Part shown: piece after piece, positions 1 through 10,827 of the stretch
How positions within the stretch are numbered: the first letter of the stretch is position 1
How the letters are laid out: every line of letters starts with the position of its first letter
Assembly: GCA_049841155.1 (NCBI GenBank)
Contig: JASGHI010000003.1
Span: 1-64,000 of the forward strand
Origin: ZC4RG30 sp049841155
Lineage (GTDB): Bacteria > Pseudomonadota > Gammaproteobacteria > Steroidobacterales > Steroidobacteraceae
Length of the DNA: 64,000 bases
Reading direction: 5' to 3'
Position numbers and translations under genes: made by a program
The notes under the pieces: model-generated
The model's input: only the letters and a program-made list of their open reading frames with translations
Told to the model about the DNA's origin: nothing
Databases searched by the model: none

Positions 1-394
1 ATGTTGTGCGTACTTCGTTCAGTTACGTATTGCTAAGGTTGATCGGGAAACACGATAGAATCCGAACAGCACCTGATGCTTGAGATTGCGTTTGATCTTA
101 TGAAGCGTCTCGGTCCCCTCGCTCTTTAACTGGCCCCGGCCGGTCCTTGCATAAACCGGCGCCGCGGAGAAACGATGCTGAATCTTGACCCCGTCCTTCA
201 CCACGCTCTGAAGCAGTTTGCGTTGGGCTTCCGTCACGGCCTTAAGATACCACCCGGTTCCCCTGCCCTCAAGGCATTGTGGCCTGAAACGGAAAGCCCT
301 CCCGACCACGGTCGTGGTGGGAGGGCCCAGGAACTTTAAAGCTCGAGTTTCGTGTCTGATCCGGGCTCGACTCGAGAGCGAGGAAGCGACGAGG
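1..394. other. No confident gene in the left edge
   Basis: This stretch lies downstream of leuB. The minus strand stays open from the leuB tail to position 19, but the predicted peptide resembles nothing I recognise, and the hairpin at 296-326 interrupts it. The lower part (about 20-240) has plausible codon usage on the minus strand and could be the end of another gene. The dense indels in this part of the window make any call unsafe. Confidence 0.3.
296..326 (-). terminator. Hairpin downstream of leuB, possible terminator
   Basis: A GC-rich inverted repeat (arms GCCCTCCC...ACCACG and CGTGGT...GGGAGGGC, with one unpaired base) lies about 70 bp past the likely leuB stop. The tract after it is only weakly T-rich on the minus strand, so efficiency is uncertain. 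Confidence 0.4.
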
Positions 395-1433
395 TCAGCC
401 GACCTGCGAGGTGGTATAACCCATCTTGCCGGCTGCAGAGACTTGTTGATCTTTTCGCGCACGACTTTGATCACGGTCGTTTCGATGGCTTTGGCCGCCT
501 GGGTTTCGCCCAGGAAATCGAGCATCATCTGCGCCTGCACAAATGGCGGCGAGCGGGTTGATCACGCCTTGATTGGTGTATTTCGGGGCGCTTCCGCCGA
601 TGGGCTCGAACATGCTGGTGCCCTGAGTACACGTTGCCGCCCGCGGCAATGCCCATGCCGCCCTGCACCATTGCGCCGAGGTCGGTGATGATATCGCCGA
701 ACATGTTGTCAGTGACAATCACGTCAAACCACTCGGGGTTCTTGACGAACCACATCGTTGTGGCGTCGACGTGTGCGTAATCGCGTTTGATTTCAGGGAA
801 GTCCTTCTGGCCGATTTCGTGGAAGGCGCGTTCCCAAAGGTCGAAGGCAAAGGTGAGGACGTTCGTCTTGCCGCACAGGGTGAGCTTTTTATCTTTATTG
901 CGCTTGCGGGTGTACTCGAAGGCATAACGCAGGCAGCGCTCGACACCACGGCGGGTGTTCACGCTCTCCTGGATTGCGACTTCGTTGGGGGTGCCTTTGA
1001 AGACGAAGCCGCCGGCACCGGTGTAAAGGCCTTCGTTGTTCTCGCGGACAACCACGAAATCGATGTGCTCGGGTTTCTTGTCCTTGAGCGGGCAGAAGCG
1101 CTCGTCGTAGAGCTTTACCGGGCGCAAATTGATGTATTGCTCGAGCTCGAAGCGCGTGCGCAAGAGGATGCCCTTTTCGAGAATGCCGGGCTTCACATCC
1201 GGGTGGCCGATCGCTCCGAGTAAAATCGCGGGGAATTTGCGGAGTTCCGCGATAACGCTGTCGGGCAGGACTTCGCCGGTTTTGAGGTAGCGGTCGCCGC
1301 CGATATCGTAGTTCGTGTAGTTGAGCTTGAGGCCGAATTTGGCGGAAGCCACGTCCAGGACTTTGATGGCTTCGCGGACGACTTCGGGGCCGGTGCCGTC
1401 CCCGCCGATGACTGCGATGTTGTAGCTCTTCAT
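395..1433 (-). CDS. leuB: 3-isopropylmalate dehydrogenase, frameshifted
   Basis: This NAD-dependent beta-decarboxylating dehydrogenase catalyses the third step of leucine biosynthesis. The N-terminus (NIAVIGGDGTGPEVV) and the substrate/metal motifs (VRENNEGLYTG near residue 130; DNMFGDIITD near residue 240) are typical of the isocitrate/isopropylmalate dehydrogenase family. The frame is continuous from 1433 to about 627. The conserved tail (SMFEPIGGSAPKY, INPLAAI, MMLDFLGE, then AGKMGYTTSQVG) is spread over the other two frames, so there are at least three indels between 440 and 630. The stop is taken as the TGA at 395; a slightly longer tail ending DLVASSL is possible. Since leuB is a core gene, sequence error is more likely than decay. 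Isocitrate or tartrate dehydrogenase is a less likely alternative. Confidence 0.8.
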
Positions 1434-1600
1434 GTTCAGTTCAAATGGCTCCTGCCGGAGGCAGGGCTGGCGATGCTATAGGCGCGGCACCGGAAAAGAA
1501 AGCGAGATTCGGCGGAGGGCAAATGGCCGGTCCCGACCGTCGACCGGCGTAGCGCAGAAACATCAGACTCGCAGCAGGCCGCAAACTATATGCCGCAATG

Positions 1601-2072
1601 TTACGGCACCGACTTGCCCCCCTTCCTGAGCAACTCCGCGAGGAAGGCGCGGTCTAGCTGGTCTTTCTCGCGGACGGTCTGCTTAGTCCTCCACAGCAAC
1701 TCGGCGCTGGCAAAGGGGATCGTGACATCCTGTAAGCGGACGAGCACAATGAGCTTGCTGGCTTCGGCATATTCGATTCCACAGGACCTTTTCATAAGGT
1801 CGATCACGAACTCATCTCCCACCCTGACGACGACATACTTTTCCAAGTCGTTCGGGCCGACCTCCTTGATAGCGCCGTCAGGCAGTAATCTCATACCTTG
1901 CTGCAGCCTTTGGTAATTCTCGGGGGAATCGCTCAACAAGTTCAATCAATATCGGAGGTAGTGCGGTCGAAACCGTGGTGGCATTACGGCCCATCCGCCA
2001 ATGACAAGGTACCTTGGCCGCGGCGTCGTTCAGAGCCCGGCATAGGAATATCAGGTCCTGCACAGCGTTCAC
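1601..2072 (-). CDS. Nucleotidyltransferase-fold protein, frameshifted
   Basis: The C-terminal 100 residues read cleanly (VVRVGDEFVIDLM, then IPFASAELLWRTKQT and REKDQLDRAFL), a pattern found in small hypothetical nucleotidyltransferases. The N-terminal half is broken by indels around 1930-2020. When repaired by eye it gives YLVIGGWAVM, HHGFDRTTSDID, which is the GG...D-x-D signature of polymerase-beta-type (MNT/AbiEii-like) nucleotidyltransferases. The start is taken as the GTG at 2072 (VNAVQDLIFLC). It lies 10 bp after a 65-residue protein gene, so the two form a likely operon. The target is unknown; members of this fold include antitoxins and toxins as well as housekeeping proteins. Confidence 0.6.
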
Positions 2073-2082
2073 GGGCGAGGCT

Positions 2083-2280
2083 CTAGCGGCGAGTAAGCAT
2101 CCGGAGTTTCCATTCGTCCGCTTCCTCGAAGGTTTTGAACCGGAACACTCCTTTCGGCATGAAAGGTTTTCCCCGGCGAAGCTCAATGGCGAGCCGCTGC
2201 ATAGCGTCGGCGTGCAGCAGGCCTGAGCGGACCCGCCCCTGGCGCCCGACGACTTTCATGTTCGGGTTGTCGTCCTGCAT
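2083..2280 (-). CDS. Small hypothetical protein paired with the nucleotidyltransferase
   Basis: A 65-residue basic protein (MQDDNPNMKVVGRQGRVR... ending FKTFEEADEWKLRMLTRR). The C-terminal F-K-T-F-E-E-A-D-E-W pattern recalls short partner proteins encoded directly before nucleotidyltransferases in soil bacteria (inference from memory of such pairs). The ATG at 2280 is chosen because the longer upstream frame has no plausible coding signal. No catalytic motif is visible. Confidence 0.45.
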   Translation of the reverse strand: MQDDNPNMKVVGRQGRVRSGLLHADAMQRLAIELRRGKPFMPKGVFRFKTFEEADEWKLRMLTRR

Positions 2281-2423
2281 TGAATCCGACCTACGACAAA
2301 GGCACTTGAATTGCACCCATTTTGCGCGCTTAGCGCCCATGGGGGATGAGACGGGTGCATGAACTCGCGTCCTCCAGGCCACTCCCGCTGGACAAGATGT
2401 GGTCTGCTGGACACACTTCAACC

Positions 2424-3103
2424 ATGAGAACCAAACGAACGTTACAATTGGTGTTGGCTTGTGCACTTGCATCCATGCTGTGCTCCTGTGCAACGTCCCG
2501 GCCGCGAGCGGCAACTGAACTCTTCAATGGAAAGGACCTCACCGGCTGGCGCTACGTGACCGCCGATACGAACGTTCCGATGGACAAGGTTTGGTCAGTG
2601 AAAGATGGGTTGTTGATTTGCCAAGGCACGCCCGTGGGAGCGCTCTTGGCGGGCCCGAATGTAACGAACTTCCGTTTGCTCGTGGAATACCGCTGGGCGC
2701 CTGGGCAAAAGCCCGGGAATAGCGGCGTCTTTTCGCGTATTGCTGGCCCGATGAAGCCGCTGCCGCCGGCGATCGAAACTCAGTTGATGAACGGGAACGC
2801 GGGCGATGTTTTGAGTTTGCAAGGCAAACGGATTGCGTCCAGCCAGCCGCGGTTCTTCGAAGTGAATGCTCATCCGCTCGCGGGTGACATCGCAGGAGTG
2901 CGCAAGCTGGATAATTTTGAAAAGGTCGCGGGCGAATGGAACCGGGTGGAAATCCTGGCGGAGGGGAGGCTTACACGGTGTGGATTAACGGACGGTTGGC
3001 GAACCAGGTGCACGGGGTGCAAGTGGTGTCCGGACCGGTGGGTGTGCAGTCGGAGGGCGGGGAAGTGCATTTCCGACGGGTAAGTTTGACGCCGATGGAT
3101 TAG
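2424..3103 (+). CDS. DUF1080 (3-keto-disaccharide hydrolase family) lipoprotein, frameshifted
   Basis: The protein opens with a lipoprotein signal (MRTKRTLQLVLACALASMLC, lipobox before Cys), followed by the DUF1080 hallmark ELFNGKDLTGW and later VWSVKDGLLICQG, GNSGVF and RVEI. DUF1080 domains are concanavalin-like folds, abundant in Verrucomicrobia and Planctomycetes, and act in polysaccharide or disaccharide breakdown. One base is missing near 2967; repairing it restores AYTVWINGRLANQVHGVQ and ...GEVHFRRVSLTPMD with a stop at 3101. Length is about 225 residues, usual for a single-domain member. The ATG at 2424 is preferred over the upstream in-frame start because the signal peptide begins there. 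Confidence 0.8.
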
Positions 3104-3117
3104 AGACAAAGGGGAAT

Positions 3118-3185
3118 GACAGGATGACAGGATGACAGGATGGCGATGGCTTTTACTAATCCTGTTAATCCTGTTCATCCTGTCG
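3118..3185. repeat. Tandem 10-bp repeats in inverted arrangement
   Basis: Three direct copies of a gacaggat unit (3118-3142) face a matching array on the opposite strand (atcctgttaatcctgttcatcctgtc, about 3159-3184) across a 17-bp spacer. The arms can pair into a long imperfect hairpin between the DUF1080 gene and uvrB. Such arrays recur in intergenic regions of Verrucomicrobia and Planctomycetes (recollection). It may also serve as a terminator. Confidence 0.6.
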
Positions 3186-3272
3186 AAATCATCATTGGCT
3201 CGGTAGTTCCGTATGAAATTCAGACCTCTTGCAGGTTTCGGCACGAGGGAGCGCATGGTATGTTGCTAGTCT

Positions 3273-5355
<2,083 letters not shown>

Positions 5356-5448
5356 AAACACCCCCCGCGCCAACCGCCACTCGAGGGTGCCTGTGGCGTT
5401 TGGACGATCGGCTTTGCAGGGCTCCGCGAAACGATTATAGTACCTGCG

Positions 5449-5669
5449 ATGATCGCGCTTGAAGAGAAATCCATCAGCTTCCACTCCGCGACAAACTCCT
5501 GTTGATGGAGGCAATCTGGGACGACCTTTCCCGTGCGGAAAAGGAATTGGAAACGCCCCAGTGGCACAAGGAATTGCTGGACGAGCGGGATCGTCTGGTC
5601 ACGGAGGGAAAAGCCCAGTTTATCGATTGGGAGGAAGCGAAGAAGCAGATTGATCAAGCAACTCAATGA
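5449..5669 (+). CDS. ParD/RelB-like addiction-module antitoxin, frameshifted
   Basis: Repairing one missing A near 5469 gives a protein of about 73 residues: MIALEEKIHQLPLRDKLLLM, then EAIWDDLSR and a charged tail with WEEAKKQI. This matches the short antitoxins of the 'putative addiction module component' type (LxxLPxxEKLxLMExLW pattern) encoded directly before RelE/ParE toxins. Its TGA overlaps the toxin ATG by 4 bp, the classic translationally coupled arrangement. It would neutralise the downstream toxin and autoregulate the operon. Confidence 0.65.
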
Positions 5670-5965
5670 GGCTGGAAATCCTCAATCTCGCCAGGGACGA
5701 CCTCATCGAGGGTTTTCGTTTTTACGAAACGAAGGAAAAGGGGCTGGGCAATTACTTTCTAGTCAACCTTTACGCTGACATCGAGAACTTGCGAATATCC
5801 GCCGGAGTTCACCGCAGGATTTTCCTCAACTTCCATCGTGCGCTCTCCAAACGGTTTCCCTTCGCAATCTACTACACAGTCGAGGAGGATAAGGTTCGCA
5901 TTCGTGCTGTGGTGGATTGTCGGAAGCGACCTTCGTGGATAGTGCGTCACATCAAACGGGCTTAA
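5666..5965 (+). CDS. RelE/ParE family toxin
   Basis: A 99-residue protein beginning MRLEILNLARDDLIEGFRFY and containing the family core: a helical N-terminus, GLGNYFLVNLYADIENL, then RRIFLNFHRALSKRFPFAIYY and VRIRAVVDCRKRPSWIVR. The pattern is that of ParE-like members of PF05016, which act on gyrase or, in RelE relatives, on ribosome-bound mRNA. It overlaps the antitoxin by ATGA. This gene is intact. Which target it poisons cannot be told from the sequence. Confidence 0.75.
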   Translation: MRLEILNLARDDLIEGFRFYETKEKGLGNYFLVNLYADIENLRISAGVHRRIFLNFHRALSKRFPFAIYYTVEEDKVRIRAVVDCRKRPSWIVRHIKRA

Positions 5966-6130
5966 TCAGTTGGATCGTCGCCAAGCACGTTCGGAGCCAT
6001 TCGCTCGGTGGGGCCAGGCTTCGTTGAAGCGCGCGCTCGGAAACGCTGCTGCGGGATGCTTTCGATGACGTGACAAACTCTGGGCCGTCAGGCGTTCTCA
6101 AGCGACGAACAACAACCCAGCACCACCCTC

Positions 6131-7541
6131 ATGAACCGGAAAATCCATCTGTGTGCTCTTCTGTTTGCTATGCCACTCATTCCCGCGTGTGTCAGCCCGA
6201 AGCTAACCGGCATTGAATCCGCGATGCAGCCTAGCATCGAACGCGAATGAGATCCCTGGCGCGGTCACGGTGGTGACCACGAAGGACGGCATCGTCCATT
6301 GCGAAGCCATCGGCTCAGCAAACCCCACGAACAACGAACCGATTCGGACAGACACATTGTTCTGGATCGCCTCGATGACCAAACCGGTTACCGGTGTCGC
6401 GCTGTTGATGTTGCAGGATGAAGGCAAGCTCAACGTGAACGATCCCGTGGCGAAATACATCCCCGAGTTTGCGACGCTCAGGACACCTTCGGGGAAGCTC
6501 GCGAATCTCACGATCGCGCAAATCATGACACACACTTCCGGCCTCGGCGAGGCTCCGCGAGACGCCAAACCAAAAACACTGGCCGATATGATCCCGCTTT
6601 TCTTAGCCGCACGCATGCAGTTCGAACCCGGATCGAAATGGAGCTATTGCCAGTCGGGCATCAACACCGGGGCACGTATTGTGGAGGTGGTGAGTGGCAA
6701 GTCATTCGACCGGTTCTTACAGGAACGGATCTTCGACCCGCTGGGAATGAAGACCACCACGTTCTATCCGAGCCGCATGCCATCTGCCCACTTGGTCACA
6801 GCGTCCCGAGAAAATCGTGCCACAGGTAGACTCGAAGCCGCTCCCGCCGCGCCTTATGGGGCTGAGGGCACTCCGCCGTTAGGAAATGGGGGCCTCTACT
6901 CGACAGGCCCGGATTACGCGCGGTTCTGCCAAATGCTCCTTGCGGGCGGGACTTTGAATGGGAAGCGTTATCTCAGCCCCGAAGCGATGAAGTATTTAGA
7001 GACCGTGCAAACGGGCGGCTTGCCGACCGGATTTTTCCAAGGAAACGACTACGGGAATCGCGGCACTAACTATGGCTGGGGCATCGGCACATGCATTTTG
7101 CGCGCGCCTCATGAAGGTGTGGCCTCCATGCTTTCTCCAGGCACGTTCGGTCACGGCGGCGCATGGGGCACCCAGGCCTGGATAGACCCGCAGCGAGGGG
7201 CCGCCTATATCCTCATAATCCAGCGCACGGACCTCGGCAACAGCGACGCTAGCGAAATGCGACGCGCGTTCCAGCAGGCGGCAGTGAAGGCACTCGAGCA
7301 CTGCACGGCCGAGATGGCCCCGGTGCCGATCGCGCAGGCCTGGGTTCGCAATGTTTGCGCCGTCCAGCCGATGGCGGAGACCCTGCCTGATGTTGCGCGC
7401 CGCACGCGTGAGTTTCACTCATCCTGCGCACTGACCACGCATTCGCCTGAGGTGCAATGGGATGTTGCGCCTGCTTTCCTCAGCAATTCGCATTTGGCAC
7501 GCCTCATGCCATATTGCGATACAGCCACGCATCAGTCGTAA
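6131..7541 (+). CDS. Serine hydrolase, beta-lactamase-related (PF00144), one frameshift
   Basis: A lipoprotein-type leader starts at 6131 (MNRKIHLCALLFAMPLIPAC). A one-base shift near 6235 separates it from the mature domain, IPGAVTVVTTKDG onward. The nucleophile motif S-x-x-K is seen as SMTK (about 6370), followed by GKLNVNDPVAKYIPEF, MTHTSGL and the HGG-like element GHGGAWGT near 7155. These define the penicillin-binding/esterase EstB class, with unknown substrate (ester, D-amino acid peptide or beta-lactam). The last 80 residues after AVKALEH do not look like family sequence, so the natural stop may have been lost to an indel near 7290. Confidence 0.8.
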
Positions 7542-7587
7542 CGAAACGAGAACAGTCGACGATTGTTGATTGCAGGGTGACCAAGCG

Positions 7588-9071
7588 ATGAAACGTAATG
7601 TTTTCTGTTGGTTAGTTGGAGGCTGTCTAACGCTCTTTTTTGTTTATCCCCTTCTGAGAAAGGCGCCGTTGACACGCGGTGAGACCCTGCCCGACTCCCC
7701 AACTCTAGCGCCACAACCCAGGCCAAAACAACCATCCAAGGCGCTGGAGCCCCCAGCGAGGTCTCTGGCCTCAATGTCTGGCGTAGTAATCAGGAGCAAC
7801 GTCCCAATAGAAATCCAGGCCTTTGCCGCCTGGGCGGAGGATTACCTGTCGGGCAAAGCGGTGGCAGCACCCAGAGGCGCAGCCCTTGCCTGGCAGAGGA
7901 GAGAAGCTCTGCGTACACTCATCGAAACAGAACCTGAACGCGCATTGGCATTCGCGGTCCCATACCGTTGGCGAACGCAACTCCCTTTTGAAGTGACGCG
8001 TCATTTCGAGTCGCAGGTCGACGGCCGCGGAGATCTCGCGATCGCGCTGGGAGAAAACAGCAGCGGAAGGCCCACAGTTTACGCTCAGGCGACAATCGGA
8101 CGCACAAATTACCGAGCCTACGTTTACGGGCGCCGAGTGGCGCAACCCTGTCTTACGAACGTTCCACTGCACGGGATCTTGCTCGATGGCAAGCTGGCGT
8201 TGTCCCACGACCCAATGCGCGTTCTGAGCGCTGATGAGTCGCACGCTTTACACGACTTCTCGAACGCAACCGCAAACCATGCCTGCCGTGTCTGCGCCAA
8301 AGAGTCGGCGGCGGTCGCAAGTGCGATCGTCGCCGACTTGGGCGGCGAGTCCGCCGTGTTCTGCGGTCAGGATCATTACCGGATGGTCCACGATTATTGG
8401 ATCGCCTCCGAGGCGGAGTTGGCGCGACGAAAGCTGGCTGGGGGCACGTCAGGGAATTCCTGGACCCATGGCGAGAAAAGCCTGCTCTATATCCGGGTGA
8501 ACTTCCCTGATGATCTCACTGAACCGATTTCGGCTGAAAGCGCCAACGCCAACTTGGCCCAGGTCAATGCGTTCTACGTGAAGAACTCCTACAACGCTAC
8601 CTCCCTCCGGTGGACGGTCACACCGCTGCTGACATTGCCGTATCCGAAGGCTTGGTATGGCACCAATAACGGCGACGTGTTCGCGTTGCTGACGAACGCG
8701 CGCGAGGCTGCCAAAGCCGCGGGCTACGACACAGCAAACTATGACCTCGATATAGTCTGCCTGCCGAGCGTGCCCACCTACTCCTGGGGCGGCTTAGGCA
8801 TGGTCGGAGGCAAGGGCACCTGGCTCCAGAGCACGGGCGTATCCGTCACCGCACACGAACTCGGACACAACTTTGGTTTGCTGCACGCCAACTTCTGGAA
8901 TCCGTTGACGAACACCATTTCCACCGGATTCGGAACCAACGTGGAATACGGCAACACCTTTGATGTGATGGGAGGCTCGTCTCGCGGGGATTTCAGTGCC
9001 ATGTTTAAGAACTCCCTCACCTGGCTGCCTGACGCTTCCGCGCAACGCATTACCACGAGCGGCGTGCACCG
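7588..9071 (+). CDS. Secreted metzincin zinc metallopeptidase, truncated at contig junction
   Basis: The ATG at 7588 begins a signal anchor (MKRNVFCWLVGGCLTLFFVY). Around residue 423 is the metzincin zinc site HELGHNFGLLH, with the Met-turn in FDVMGG about 35 residues later. It resembles gametolysin (M11)-type secreted peptidases of Verrucomicrobia. A conserved cysteine/histidine segment (HACRVC, residues 231-236) lies upstream. The reading frame runs past 9071, but from there the DNA codes in another frame for a PnuC protein, so the C-terminus is missing and the annotated end is the junction, not a stop. Confidence 0.75.
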
Positions 9072-9644
9072 GGCGATGTCGCCGAATGGGTGTCCACGGC
9101 ACTGGGTCTGGCCTATGTGCTGTTCATCATGCGCCGCAGCCGCTGGGGGTGGGTGGCCGGCGGCGCAAGCTCGCTGCTGCTGATGGGGCTCGCGATCCAG
9201 GCCCGCCTGCCCATGCAGGGCCTGCTGCAGTTCGGCTATGTGGTGCTCGCCGTCTATGGCTGGATGACCTGGAGCCGTCCGGCCGCAGCCCCTGCCATCG
9301 GCACCTGGCCGCTGCGCCATCACCTGCTGGCCGTCGGCGCCTGCGTGCTGCTGGCGCTGGCCCTTGCGCCGCTGCTGCGCGCCAGCGGCGGATCGGACTG
9401 GCCGTTTCTGGATCCACTGATCGCCGCGCTGGGGCTATTCGCAAGCTGGCTCACCGCGCGGGTGAAGCTCGAGAACTGGGTGTACTGGATCGGCATCGAC
9501 TCGGTGTCGCTGTACCTGTTCGCGGTGCAGGGGCTGTACGTGGTGGCGCTGCTGTTCCTCGTCTACCTGGGCCTCGCCGCTGCGGGCCTGGTCAGCTGGC
9601 GGCGGCAATGGCAGGCGCAGCAGCGCAAGGGGCAGGCGGCATGA
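9072..9644 (+). CDS. PnuC-family vitamin transporter, N-terminally truncated
   Basis: An integral membrane protein with at least five hydrophobic segments. The family-specific end is present: RVKLENWVYWIGIDSVSLYLFAVQGLYV. PnuC relatives take up nicotinamide riboside; close homologs (PnuT, PnuX) take up thiamine or riboflavin. The frame is open to the left edge of the junction (AEWVSTALGLAYVL), but the first membrane segment and start codon are missing, replaced by Verrucomicrobia-like sequence. Its TGA overlaps the ATG of the following kinase by 4 bp. A kinase partner is the expected way to trap the vitamin and favours a thiamine or similar salvage role, but the substrate is not decided. Confidence 0.8.
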   Translation, partial: GDVAEWVSTALGLAYVLFIMRRSRWGWVAGGASSLLLMGLAIQARLPMQGLLQFGYVVLAVYGWMTWSRPAAAPAIGTWPLRHHLLAVGACVLLALALAPLLRASGGSDWPFLDPLIAALGLFASWLTARVKLENWVYWIGIDSVSLYLFAVQGLYVVALLFLVYLGLAAAGLVSWRRQWQAQQRKGQAA

Positions 9645-10438
9645 TCGACCCGGCCGTTCTCGCCCGCGTACCGGGCTGCGAAGACGGCCGGCCGCCGCGC
9701 GTGCAGCGGCCCTTGCCCGGCGGCCGCGGCTGCAACGACATCCGTTACCTTGAAACCGGCGCCGGCCGTTTCGTGCTGCGCACGCGCCTGGCGCCGCTGC
9801 AGCGGCCGGGCGCCGATCCGCTGCGGGAGCTGGCTTGCCATCGTGCGGCGGCTGCGGCGGACCTTGCGCCGCGGGTGCTGGCCGCAGCCCCGGACGGCGG
9901 CTGGATCCTGATGGAGTGGCTGGACGGCAGGCTGTGGCGCGAGGCCGACCTTGCCGATGCCGCAGCCATCGACCATCTGGGGCAGCGCCTGGCGCGCCTG
10001 CACGCGCTTGCGGTGCCGGCGGGGGCGCCCTTCGATGCGCTGGACTATGCGCGGGCGCAGCAGCGGCTGATCCACGAGCAGTGGCCGCAACGGGCAGCAG
10101 AGGCAGCGAGGCAGGTGGAATCGCTGTACGGGGAGCTGGCCGCGCCGACCGGTCCGCCGATCCGCGCCGCCATCTGCCACGGCGACCTGCAGATGGCCAA
10201 CTGCATCGGCGATCCGCTGCGCTTCGTCGATTGGGAATACGCGCAGATCGCCGATCCGGCCTATGACCTGGCCTGTCTTCTCACCTATTACCCGCAGCTG
10301 CAGCCGCATCTACAGCGGCTGCTGGCCGCGGCCGGGCTGGCGGGCCCCGACGACCAGGCGCGCGTTGCGGCCCAGTGCCGCCTCTTTGCCATCCTGAATC
10401 GCCTGTGGGCGCTGGCGCATCTGACCGACGCTGGATAA
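9641..10438 (+). CDS. APH/choline-kinase-fold small-molecule kinase (thiamine kinase-like)
   Basis: A 265-residue protein of the aminoglycoside phosphotransferase/choline kinase superfamily. The catalytic loop HGDLQMANCI (Brenner-type H-G-D-x-x-x-x-N) near residue 184 is followed by the metal-binding FVDWEYA and DPAYDLA. An N-terminal ILMEWLDG corresponds to the hinge region. It is translationally coupled to the PnuC-family transporter, so phosphorylation of the imported vitamin is the likely role (for thiamine, compare E. coli ThiK). Choline or sugar kinase activity cannot be excluded. No signal peptide; cytoplasmic. Confidence 0.75.
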   Translation: MIDPAVLARVPGCEDGRPPRVQRPLPGGRGCNDIRYLETGAGRFVLRTRLAPLQRPGADPLRELACHRAAAAADLAPRVLAAAPDGGWILMEWLDGRLWREADLADAAAIDHLGQRLARLHALAVPAGAPFDALDYARAQQRLIHEQWPQRAAEAARQVESLYGELAAPTGPPIRAAICHGDLQMANCIGDPLRFVDWEYAQIADPAYDLACLLTYYPQLQPHLQRLLAAAGLAGPDDQARVAAQCRLFAILNRLWALAHLTDAG

Positions 10439-10505
10439 CTGCGGTTCCGCCCGGCAAAATAACCTGTTACCCGCCTCAAGGCGGTACGGAGGCTGGGCGA
10501 GATTC

Positions 10506-10820
10506 ATGGCGGTGATCAAGGTGACGGATCGGGACGGCATCGAGCACGACGTCGATGCGAAGACGGGCTTCACGCTGATGGAGAACCTGCGCGACCTGGA
10601 ATACGGGGTTGCGGCAGTGTGCGGCGGGATGTGCGCCTGCGCCACCTGCCATGTGTACATCGACCCGGAATGGTTCGACCGCCTGCCGGCCCGGCACTCC
10701 GACGAGTTCGACATGCTGCGGGAGCTGTCCACCTACCGGGACAATTCGCGGCTGTCCTGCCAGATCAAGTTCACCGCGGATCTGGCCGGCCTGAAGCTGC
10801 GCATTGCGGACGACGAGTAA
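10506..10820 (+). CDS. 2Fe-2S ferredoxin, adrenodoxin type
   Basis: A 104-residue electron carrier. The cluster ligands are C-x5-C-x2-C (CGGMCACATC, residues 39-48) plus a distal Cys in RLSCQIKF near residue 86, as in Isc-type and P450-partner ferredoxins. It also has the GFTLMENLRD helix and the typical DEFDMLREL segment. The gene stands 67 bp after the kinase and 7 bp before a PfkB kinase gene. No oxygenase or reductase partner is encoded nearby, so the physiological partner is unknown. Confidence 0.88.
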   Translation: MAVIKVTDRDGIEHDVDAKTGFTLMENLRDLEYGVAAVCGGMCACATCHVYIDPEWFDRLPARHSDEFDMLRELSTYRDNSRLSCQIKFTADLAGLKLRIADDE

Positions 10821-10827
10821 CGCCGCG

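Noticed and set aside
19..540. Minus-strand frame extending beyond the end of leuB
   Set aside because: Its upper part is the leuB tail in a shifted frame; the lower part has no family resemblance and a hairpin interrupts it, so it was not called a gene.
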